Source of the DNA: an uncultured Chitinophagaceae bacterium
GTDB taxonomy: Bacteria; Bacteroidota; Bacteroidia; Chitinophagales; Chitinophagaceae
Assembly (NCBI GenBank): GCA_946885665.1
Contig: CAMPGT010000111.1
Location: forward strand, 1-12,354
Length of the DNA: 12,354 bases
Direction: 5' to 3'
The stretch's first letter is position 1. The number at the start of each line of letters is the position of its first letter. Below are positions 6,764 to 12,354 of the stretch, one piece after another. Both the position numbers and the translations under genes were made by a program. The notes beneath the pieces were generated by a model. That model was not told the origin of the DNA. It searched no databases and saw only the letters and a list, made by a program, of their open reading frames with translations.

Positions 6764-7741
6764 TTAGGCAAGCACCTCCTTGTTGTACTTGCTCCTGTAC
6801 TGGATGGGGGAGAGGCCGGTGATTTTTTTGAACGTGGTGCGGAACGCCTTTGTATCGTTGTAACCCACCTTGTACATCACCTCGTTAACATTTTCGCGCG
6901 AAAGTTCGAAGCTCATCTTGGCCGCTTCGATCTTCACCCGCTGAATGTATTCCACCACCGTGTTCGATGTGGCTTTTTTAAACCTTCTCTCAAGGTTCCT
7001 GCGACTCAACGCCAGCATGGAGGCCAGGTTATCAACAGTAATTCTTTCCTGGAAGTTTCCCTCGATGAATTCCTGCGCCTTGCGGATGGGTTCGTCCTCG
7101 TGATCCTTCTGCCCGCTGAACATGATAAACGGCGACTGGCTGTCGCGTTCGATATCAATCTGGAACATTTTTGCGCAGAAGATAGCCGCTGCCCTGCCCG
7201 CATATTTTTCAATGATATACAGTACCAGGTTGAGGTATGAATAGGCGCCACCGCTTGAATAGATGCCATGCTCATCGGTGATCACCTTATCTGCCACGAG
7301 ATTGACATTGGGAAACATTTTTCTGAACTCGTTCGCGGCCATCCAGTGAGTGGCACATTTCTTCCCGGTAATCAGACCGCTGGAAGCGAGGAGAAAAGCG
7401 CCCATGCACAGGCTGGCCACCTCTGCACCCAAACCGTATTGCTTAACGATCCACGGAATGAAGCCCGCATTCTCTTCAATCGCCTTTTCCTTGTCGCCGT
7501 CGAAAGCAGGGATAATGATCAGATCGGTTTTCGCAATGTCGTTGATGGTTTGTTCGGTATTGATGAAATAAGTGCCATTGACAAGCGGCGTTTGGTTCGA
7601 TAACCCTGCAAGCTGCACCTTGAATAGTGGTGGTCTATCCTGGCTAACTGCATAGGAATTGGCGCCGCTGAGCAACTGCCTGGGCCCCTCGATGCTGCCG
7701 AGGATGCCGCCCTTTGGAACAAGAATGGTTACATGCTTCAT
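6764..7741 (-). CDS. GlxA family transcriptional regulator (DJ-1/PfpI-like domain plus AraC HTH)
   Basis: A 325-residue cytoplasmic regulator. Residues about 1-190 form a DJ-1/PfpI class I amidotransferase-like domain, with a nucleophile-elbow-type Cys112 (ASLCMGAFLLASSG) and THWMAANEF as in GlxA proteins. Residues about 218-320 are an AraC/XylS DNA-binding domain with two helix-turn-helix units: TVDNLASMLALSRRNLERRF (236-255), and a second from about 285 to 315 (VNEVMYKVGYND...FRTTFKKITGLSP). The amidotransferase-like domain is usually thought to sense a ligand rather than catalyse. The gene is divergent from the DHFR-like/SRPBCC pair (112 bp between start codons), which makes that pair, and itself, the first targets to suspect. 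ATG at 7739-7741 gives the standard MKHVTILV opening. Confidence 0.9.
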   Translation of the reverse strand: MKHVTILVPKGGILGSIEGPRQLLSGANSYAVSQDRPPLFKVQLAGLSNQTPLVNGTYFINTEQTINDIAKTDLIIIPAFDGDKEKAIEENAGFIPWIVKQYGLGAEVASLCMGAFLLASSGLITGKKCATHWMAANEFRKMFPNVNLVADKVITDEHGIYSSGGAYSYLNLVLYIIEKYAGRAAAIFCAKMFQIDIERDSQSPFIMFSGQKDHEDEPIRKAQEFIEGNFQERITVDNLASMLALSRRNLERRFKKATSNTVVEYIQRVKIEAAKMSFELSRENVNEVMYKVGYNDTKAFRTTFKKITGLSPIQYRSKYNKEVLA

Positions 7742-7824
7742 GAATTAAAATTATGGAATCCGGTTGGCGCAATCAACACCTTATTATGCCGTATACGCCC
7801 CTGCCATTTTTTTCACATTGCTGG

Positions 7825-7832
7825 TAAGTTTG
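7825..7832 (+). promoter_or_regulatory. Bacteroidota -7 promoter element (TAAGTTTG)
   Basis: TAAGTTTG is an exact match to the TAnnTTTG consensus and ends 21 bp before the ATG at 7854. The leader would be short. A clear TTTG -33 box at the right spacing is missing; a T-run at 7807-7813 is the nearest AT-rich feature. It would drive the reductase/SRPBCC pair. Confidence 0.45.
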
Positions 7833-7853
7833 TGAAGAGAACAATGTTGAAAC

Positions 7854-8438
7854 ATGAGAAAAGTAATTGCAGAAATAGCGGTTTCTGTTGATGGATTCAT
7901 AGAAGGCCCCGGCGGGGAACTCGACTGGCTCGTATTCGATGAAGAACAAGGATATGTAAATGAGTTCCTTTCGAGGTTTGATGTGATCTTTTATGGAAGG
8001 ATGGCCTATGAGCGTTTTGGCGCTCACCTGCAGGAAAGCAGCGACCGCCGCGAAGATTTTGCGGCAACTGTAATCAATATGCGTAAATATGTTTTTTCCC
8101 GGAACATGAAGCACGTTGCCGGAAACGGGATGATGATCAACGATAATATCAAAGATGAAGTGAAACAGATCAGGGAAGAAGAAGGTAAGGACATCTGGCT
8201 GTGCGGTGGGGCCGATATCATCAGCACTTTTGCCAACCTGCGCCTGATAGATGAATACCTGCTCGCCGTCCAGCCTACCATTCTCGGCTCCGGCAAGCCT
8301 CTCTTCGCAAATGTTGATCATCCCATCCGGCTCGAACTCCTCGAAGCCGGGCGCCTTGATTCCGGCGTGGTGCTGCTGAATTACCGCCCGGTAGAGATCG
8401 CCGGCGACGGCAAAGCGATTACGCGAAATATCAGTTAA
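7854..8438 (+). CDS. Dihydrofolate reductase family protein (RibD C-terminal-like)
   Basis: A 194-residue cytoplasmic protein of the DHFR/RibD C-terminal fold (PF01872, COG0262), in the short stand-alone form common in Bacteroidota and Firmicutes (YyaP/YwjB-like). Family marks are SVDGFIEGPGGELDW (11-25), FYGRMAYE (46-53), YVFSRN (79-84), the nucleotide-binding WLCGGADIISTF (115-126) and LAVQPTILGSGKPLF (137-151). It probably binds NADPH; the true substrate is unknown, and it is unlikely to be the housekeeping FolA. The ATG at 7854 gives the usual MRKVI opening. It is followed after 19 bp by the SRPBCC gene, so the two are likely co-transcribed, and it is divergent from the GlxA-like regulator. 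Confidence 0.88.
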   Translation: MRKVIAEIAVSVDGFIEGPGGELDWLVFDEEQGYVNEFLSRFDVIFYGRMAYERFGAHLQESSDRREDFAATVINMRKYVFSRNMKHVAGNGMMINDNIKDEVKQIREEEGKDIWLCGGADIISTFANLRLIDEYLLAVQPTILGSGKPLFANVDHPIRLELLEAGRLDSGVVLLNYRPVEIAGDGKAITRNIS

Positions 8439-8457
8439 TTTTAGGAAAAACATCCCC

Positions 8458-8886
8458 ATGGCAACATCCTTATATGCGATCGCATCGGTGCTTGTACACG
8501 CCTCGCCGCAACGCGTGTGGAAGGCGCTCACCGACCCCGAACAGATCCGCCAATACCTCTTTGGCACCAACGCCAAAAGCGACTGGAAAGTAGGCAGCCC
8601 CATCACGTACAGCGGCGAATGGGAGGGAAAGCAGTATGAGGACAAAGGCACGATCATCGAGATCAGGCCAAACGAATACCTGCACACCACCTACTTCAGC
8701 CACATGAGTGGCCGGGAAGACATCCCCGAAAACTATGCAAATGTGCTTTACCGGATCATCCCGTCCGGCAACGACACCATCCTCACCATCGTACAGGACA
8801 ACAACGCAGACGAGCGGTCGCGCGACCATTCGGAAGGCAATTGGAACATGGTGCTGGGCAATTTGAAGGAGCTGGTAGAGAAATGA
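8458..8886 (+). CDS. SRPBCC / AHSA1-like domain protein
   Basis: A 142-residue protein of the START/SRPBCC superfamily, activator-of-Hsp90-ATPase-1-like group (PF08327). The N-terminal strand VLVHASPQRVWKALTDPEQI is typical of the family, followed by SDWKVGSPITYSGEWEG, a central beta-sheet (GTIIEIRPNEYLHTTYF) and the closing helix EGNWNMVLGNLKELVEK. The fold has a deep hydrophobic pocket for small ligands; no specific ligand can be named. Start at ATG 8458; AGGA at 8443-8446 lies 11 bp upstream and may act as a weak ribosome site. It is second in the likely two-gene unit with the DHFR-like gene. Small AHSA1 proteins are often found beside regulators and reductases in Bacteroidota, but the joint role is not known. 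Confidence 0.85.
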   Translation: MATSLYAIASVLVHASPQRVWKALTDPEQIRQYLFGTNAKSDWKVGSPITYSGEWEGKQYEDKGTIIEIRPNEYLHTTYFSHMSGREDIPENYANVLYRIIPSGNDTILTIVQDNNADERSRDHSEGNWNMVLGNLKELVEK

Positions 8887-8904
8887 TGACGATTTTTCCC
8901 TATT

Positions 8905-8929
8905 CCGTAAATGGAATTCCCATATCCGG
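8905..8929. repeat. Imperfect palindrome upstream of the PepSY gene
   Basis: The perfect core GGAATTCC (8913-8920) is flanked by ATGG/CCCAT and CCG/CGG in inverted order, with one extra base on the right. It lies 19 bp before the preferred start codon at 8948. It could be an operator, but the match is imperfect and resembles no binding site I know (not a Fur box). Confidence 0.25.
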
Positions 8930-8947
8930 TTGTACAATGCCGTCGTA

Positions 8948-10159
8948 ATGAAGAGGTTTGCGCAATATAAAGGTTTAAAACGAGGAATGAGGTTCAAACA
9001 TTTCATCAGGGTGGTGCATTTGTGGCTGGGATTGGCTTCAGGAATTATCGTGACCTTCCTCGGAATTACCGGCTGTATACTGGCATTTCAACGGGAAATT
9101 GAAGATAATTTCCAGGATTACCGCTACGTTACCGCACAGGCCAAACCTTTTCTTCCGCCTTCGCAACTGAAGGCAACCGCCCAGGCCGAACTTCCCGACA
9201 AACTCATTCATGCGGTGATGTACAACGATGCATCCCGGTCGGCAGAAGTGATATTCTACAAATACGAGCCACCCGTGTCTTACTACTACATCGCCTACAT
9301 GGATCCCTATACCGGAGCCGTGAAAAAGCTGAAGGACATGGACCGCGACTTTTTCCGCATCATGGTAGACGGCCACTTTTACCTGTGGCTGCCTCCTGAA
9401 ATCGGTCAGCCGATCGTGGCCAGCGCCACACTCATCTTTCTCGTCCTCATGATCACGGGATTGATCCTTTGGTGGCCCCGGAACAAACATGCGGCGAAAC
9501 AACGGTTCAGAATAAGATTCAATGCCCGCTGGCGCCGCGTCAACTACGACCTGCACAATGTGCTCGGCTTCTACATGACGTGGGTGGCCATCTTTCTCGC
9601 CGTTACCGGTCTTGTTTGGGGCTTTCAATGGTTTGCAAACGGGCTGTATGGCGCAACGGGAGGGGATAAATCACTCGTGTACACAGAGCCTTTATCGGAT
9701 ACCCTCTCACAACGAAATAATACGGCGCAGGCGCCGATAGACATTGTATGGGAGAAGATGAAGCAGCTTTACCCCAATTCGGAATCCATCGAGGTGCATC
9801 CTCCCGAAACGGCCGCTTCGCCCATCGCGGCCAATGCCAACCCCGACCGCGACACCTACTGGAAAATCGATTACCGTTACTTCGACCAGTACACGTTCAA
9901 AGAACTGGATGTCGATCACATCTATGGCCGGTTTCAATCGGCCAGCGTTGCCGATAAAATTATGCGGATGAACTACGACGTGCACACCGGCGCCATCATG
10001 GGTATTGCGGGTAAGGTGATGATGTTTTTCGGGAGTTTGATTGCCGCGTCATTGCCGGTAACGGGTGTAGTAATGTGGCTGGGCCGCAGGAAGAAGAAGC
10101 ATGCAAAAAAGCCGCTTCCTGTAATGAAAGTGAAACGAACCGTTGTGCAGTCCGTCTAG
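8948..10159 (+). CDS. PepSY-associated TM helix domain membrane protein (PiuB-like)
   Basis: A 403-residue inner-membrane protein of the PepSY_TM family (PF03929), often linked to iron-siderophore uptake or ferric reduction (PiuB/FegB-like). Four TM segments are visible at about residues 22-47, 155-177, 204-230 and 355-378, with two periplasmic PepSY-like regions between (about 50-150 and 235-350). Histidines in or near the helices are H24 (VVHLWLGLASG), H143 (DGHFYLWLP), H203 (YDLHNVLGFY) and H346 (NYDVHTGAIMG). They are candidates for heme or metal binding. The C-terminus is basic (RRKKKHAKK), consistent with a cytoplasmic tail. Start choice: the frame is open from TTG 8930, but ATG 8948 is preferred; ATG 8987 (MRFKHFIRVVHLW) would also leave the whole domain. 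The gene ends 9 bp before the convergent DUF1543 gene. Confidence 0.85.
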   Translation: MKRFAQYKGLKRGMRFKHFIRVVHLWLGLASGIIVTFLGITGCILAFQREIEDNFQDYRYVTAQAKPFLPPSQLKATAQAELPDKLIHAVMYNDASRSAEVIFYKYEPPVSYYYIAYMDPYTGAVKKLKDMDRDFFRIMVDGHFYLWLPPEIGQPIVASATLIFLVLMITGLILWWPRNKHAAKQRFRIRFNARWRRVNYDLHNVLGFYMTWVAIFLAVTGLVWGFQWFANGLYGATGGDKSLVYTEPLSDTLSQRNNTAQAPIDIVWEKMKQLYPNSESIEVHPPETAASPIAANANPDRDTYWKIDYRYFDQYTFKELDVDHIYGRFQSASVADKIMRMNYDVHTGAIMGIAGKVMMFFGSLIAASLPVTGVVMWLGRRKKKHAKKPLPVMKVKRTVVQSV

Positions 10160-10168
10160 GTTCCCAGG

Positions 10169-10723
10169 CTAAATCTTATCGACCGGTAAATAACCGAGGT
10201 GCAGCTCATCCTGCGCTTGCTGCGCGTTCTCTTCAATAGCAATTTTATATTTATCCTTATACTGCCGGCCGAGCATCTCCGTTACGTTCATAATGTCGTC
10301 AACATCTATTCCATAACGGTCATCAATATGCGCAACTGCATTTTCAAAGCCGGTATGCTTGTAAAAAGCAGTTTGTTTTGACATTCTTCCTGCCTCCTGC
10401 ATGTCGCCGGCAACTGCCAGCACCTTGTAATGGAATTCCTCGAATTCGTTCGGCTTATAGCCGCCCAGGTTGATGAAGAAAAGATGTTTGCCGCTATTGT
10501 TGGTGCCTGTTTCGCCGGTTCTTACCCGGATCGTTATCGTGTAGTTGTTTACCTGCGTCACCTCGCGCCAGCCGTCAATGTGCAACCTGCCTGAGTCGGG
10601 CCAGGCAGATTGCATATCGGGCACGAGATCTTTAAGGCTGTTGCCGATGCCAAAGAAGATGTCGTGTTGTTCGGTTAGTCGCGCCCCGGGCTTGCAACCG
10701 AGGAGCACCATAAAAAGTTTCAT
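10169..10723 (-). CDS. DUF1543 domain protein, function unknown
   Basis: A 184-residue protein opening with MKLFMVLLGCKPGARLTEQH, the recognisable start of DUF1543 (PF07566). There is no signal peptide or membrane segment, so it is predicted cytoplasmic. The sequence shows two related halves. L3-F-x3-L-L-G9-x-K-P with E18/H20 recurs as L81-F-x3-L-G87-x2-K-P with E95/H98, and HID at 48-50 recurs as HID at 132-134. This suggests an ancient internal duplication. The region from about residue 145 on is acidic and helical. Function is unknown and I do not assign one. The ATG lies only 2 bp after the TAA of the upstream lactonase gene, so the two are almost certainly co-transcribed and probably translationally coupled. 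Confidence 0.85.
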   Translation of the reverse strand: MKLFMVLLGCKPGARLTEQHDIFFGIGNSLKDLVPDMQSAWPDSGRLHIDGWREVTQVNNYTITIRVRTGETGTNNSGKHLFFINLGGYKPNEFEEFHYKVLAVAGDMQEAGRMSKQTAFYKHTGFENAVAHIDDRYGIDVDDIMNVTEMLGRQYKDKYKIAIEENAQQAQDELHLGYLPVDKI

Positions 10724-10725
10724 TG

Positions 10726-11631
10726 TTATTTTGATTGCTTTTGTGCCATTTCAAACGCCCTTCCCGGATCATCGACGCGGAAGGTTTCGAGATTGCCCTG
10801 GTCCATCAGTGTCACATAGGCCGTACGGCCATCCTTTCCGCCGAAGGCGATATTCGTTACTTTTTTACCGGTCAGTTCGATTTCTTTGAGCACTTCTCCC
10901 TTCGGTGACAGTTTTACCACTGTTCCTTTTCCGAACCTGGCGATGTACAGGTTTCCCTTCACATCACAACGCATGCCATCCATGCCAAATTCATCAAATT
11001 TGATCAGCGTTCTTTTGTTGCTTACGCTGCCGTTTTCGTCGAGGTCATAAGCAAGCACCTCGCCGCTGGCGTTCACGTATAATGTTTTGTCGTCGGGACT
11101 CACCTCGATGCCGTTGGCGAGGCCGAGGCTGTCGAGCAGCGTTACCTTGCCGCCGGTATCCACGCGCCAGATGCGGCCCGTTCCTCCTTTCCAGTTCGGG
11201 TCGCTGGCGTAGATCCTGTCTTTGCTGTCGATGGCAATATCATTTGGCTGGCTCATCGTTGCTTCATGTGCGTACACTGATACGGTTTTAGTGGCCGGAT
11301 CAACTTTGAGCACGTTGTGCTGTGTGTAATCGGCAATGAACATTTCGCCGCGGCTGTTGAACCGGATGCCGTTGCCAACGCTGCTGTCGGGAAGCTGCAC
11401 ATACAGCTCCGGTTTTCCGTCCATGCTTATTTTGCCGATGGTTCCTTCCTTTTCGAAATTGACGGCGTAAATATTCCCGTCTTTGTCAACGGCCGGACCT
11501 TCGACGCCGCTGGTGAAGCTGTTCGGCGGCGTAAAAACAGATGCTTTGTACAATTCTTCTTTCTGTTCGGCGCACGAAGCGATGCATGCTCCGGTAATTA
11601 AAAAGAGTACAAAATTGTTCAGTTTGTTCAT
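10726..11631 (-). CDS. SMP-30/gluconolactonase/LRE-like lipoprotein
   Basis: A 301-residue six-bladed beta-propeller of the SMP-30/gluconolactonase family (PF08450). Residues 1-20 are a lipoprotein signal with lipobox IASC and acylated Cys20, so the enzyme is tethered in the periplasm. By comparison with SMP-30, metal-site residues are E44 (GVEGPAVD), N173 (GLANGIEVSPDDKTLYV) and D218 (FGMDGMRCD), with N130 (SQPNDIAID) near the substrate site. All are present, so it is likely active. Expected role: hydrolysis of aldonolactones such as gluconolactone to the acid. It sits 24 bp downstream of the PQQ-dehydrogenase gene, which would make such lactones, and 2 bp upstream of DUF1543. ATG 11629-11631 is chosen because it gives the complete signal peptide. 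Confidence 0.88.
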   Translation of the reverse strand: MNKLNNFVLFLITGACIASCAEQKEELYKASVFTPPNSFTSGVEGPAVDKDGNIYAVNFEKEGTIGKISMDGKPELYVQLPDSSVGNGIRFNSRGEMFIADYTQHNVLKVDPATKTVSVYAHEATMSQPNDIAIDSKDRIYASDPNWKGGTGRIWRVDTGGKVTLLDSLGLANGIEVSPDDKTLYVNASGEVLAYDLDENGSVSNKRTLIKFDEFGMDGMRCDVKGNLYIARFGKGTVVKLSPKGEVLKEIELTGKKVTNIAFGGKDGRTAYVTLMDQGNLETFRVDDPGRAFEMAQKQSK

Positions 11632-11655
11632 TACATAAATTTTTAGGTGATCTGG

Positions 11656-12354
11656 TTATTCAACGGCAAAAGTCATTACCGAGCCGCCGGGTTGGTCCTT
11701 GTCGCCGCCCACGGATACCGCGATGAATTGTTTGCCATTGCTCATGTATGATGAGGGTGTAGACGATACGTTGCCGGGCAGCTTTATTTCCCACAATAAT
11801 TTTCCGTTCGACTTGTCATACGCCTGGAATTTTTTATCCTTCGATCCTCCCAGAAAAACGAGGCCGCCTTTTGTCACTATCGGTCCGGGCGATCCGGTAG
11901 CGCCGGTAGGGGGGGCACCTTTCTCCTGCCATTCTTCATGATTGCCCGCGGGCACGGTCCACACATATTCGCCGGTGTTGAGATCGATCGCATTGAGTGT
12001 AGCCCATGGCGCTTTCAGGAAGGGCCTTCCTTCGGGATCTTTCAATAACCGGTACGCTTCGGTATTCAGGTACATGTCGGCGGTATCGGGCACATCTTTG
12101 TGCGCGGATGCGGACCTGTTCGACTTGATTTCTTCGAGCTCATAATTTTTTCGCGCGGGTTTATTGAACAGGAAATTGATCAGCGCCTGTTCGTTACCCT
12201 GGATGATGCGGGCGAAGGGAGGCATTTTTCCACCGCCTTCGCGGATGCGCTGGAGTGCCGCCGATTCCGTCATCCGCTGCCTTAACCCGATCAGTGACGG
12301 GTACAAAGGTTCGTCGCCCCTAAGGTCTGCCTTGTGGCAGCCTGCGCAGTAGGT
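11656..12354 (-). CDS. PQQ-dependent dehydrogenase with cytochrome c domain (C-terminal part, truncated by window)
   Basis: The frame stays open to the window edge, so only the last 232 residues are seen; no start codon belongs here (the TTG at 12304-12306 is an internal Leu). The visible part begins with a heme-c motif CAGCH (coded at 12334-12348), followed by KMPPF (distal Met ligand) and the end of a small class I cytochrome domain. After a linker come the last propeller blades of a PQQ enzyme: LNAIDLNTGEYVWTVPAG, TGATGSPGPIVTKGGLVFLGG, FQAYDKSNGKLLWEIKLPG, then SYMSNGKQFIAVSVGG. A cytochrome domain ahead of the last blades is known for PQQ-dependent glucose dehydrogenase-like proteins in Bacteroidota and related phyla. 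Likely reaction: periplasmic aldose or alcohol oxidation with electrons to heme c. It is first of the visible genes in a minus-strand operon with the lactonase and DUF1543. Confidence 0.87.
   Translation of the reverse strand, partial: TYCAGCHKADLRGDEPLYPSLIGLRQRMTESAALQRIREGGGKMPPFARIIQGNEQALINFLFNKPARKNYELEEIKSNRSASAHKDVPDTADMYLNTEAYRLLKDPEGRPFLKAPWATLNAIDLNTGEYVWTVPAGNHEEWQEKGAPPTGATGSPGPIVTKGGLVFLGGSKDKKFQAYDKSNGKLLWEIKLPGNVSSTPSSYMSNGKQFIAVSVGGDKDQPGGSVMTFAVE

Noticed and set aside
7854..8438. Housekeeping dihydrofolate reductase FolA
   Set aside because: The motifs fit the RibD C-terminal-like subgroup (WLCGGADIISTF, PTILGSGKPLF), and the context is a small regulator-linked unit rather than folate or thymidylate genes.
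7773..8690. 305-codon minus-strand frame opposite the DHFR-like and SRPBCC genes
   Set aside because: It spans two well-supported plus-strand genes and their gap, with no domain signal; an antisense shadow.
12304..12306. Start codon TTG for the right-edge gene
   Set aside because: The same frame continues upstream to the window edge and encodes a CxxCH heme motif, so this TTG is an internal leucine.

Overview
The window reads as a chromosomal segment from a Bacteroidota bacterium, most like the Chitinophagaceae or a close relative. This is inferred from protein types (a head-GIN/DUF2807 protein, DUF1543, a GlxA-like AraC regulator, a lipoprotein of the PVC-type heme-binding family), from AT-rich leaders that mostly lack Shine-Dalgarno sequences, from TAnnTTTG-type promoter elements, and from an intergenic repeat cluster of a style common in that phylum. 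There are no RNA genes, CRISPR arrays, transposases or phage genes. Ten complete genes and one truncated gene cover almost everything after position 516.

Layout. Positions 1-516 are non-coding and full of repeats: a perfect 50-bp direct repeat, GC-rich hairpins, a 16-bp repeat and a 13-bp tandem repeat. They end in a palindrome that overlaps a possible promoter. Next is a very large lipoprotein (517-3573, +) with a beta-propeller, HEAT-like repeats and a C-terminal CxxCH cytochrome domain. It converges, with a 9-bp gap, on an MFS exporter (3583-4854, -). The exporter is divergent from a Tat-exported TIM-barrel sugar isomerase/epimerase-like protein (4993-5919, +). That gene converges on a head-GIN protein (5970-6692, -) across a strong hairpin terminator. 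Upstream of the head-GIN gene on the same strand lies a GlxA-family regulator (6764-7741, -). It is divergent from a two-gene unit encoding a DHFR/RibD-like reductase (7854-8438, +) and an SRPBCC/AHSA1 protein (8458-8886, +). A PepSY membrane protein follows (8948-10159, +).

The right end is a tight minus-strand operon, read from the window edge inward. It encodes the C-terminal part of a PQQ-dependent dehydrogenase carrying a cytochrome c domain (11656-12354), an SMP-30/gluconolactonase-type lipoprotein (10726-11631) and a DUF1543 protein (10169-10723). The first two form a logical pathway: periplasmic oxidation of an aldose to an aldonolactone with electrons passed to heme c, then lactone hydrolysis. 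DUF1543 has no known function, begins 2 bp after the lactonase stop, and shows a visible internal duplication.

Taken together the window is rich in extracytoplasmic sugar and redox functions: two heme-c proteins, a lactonase, a Tat-exported TIM barrel and a PepSY protein. I do not see a clear defence system or another wholly new machine. The most interesting leads are the repeat cluster at 60-437, the palindrome-promoter overlap before the first gene, and the coupling of DUF1543 to the dehydrogenase/lactonase operon.
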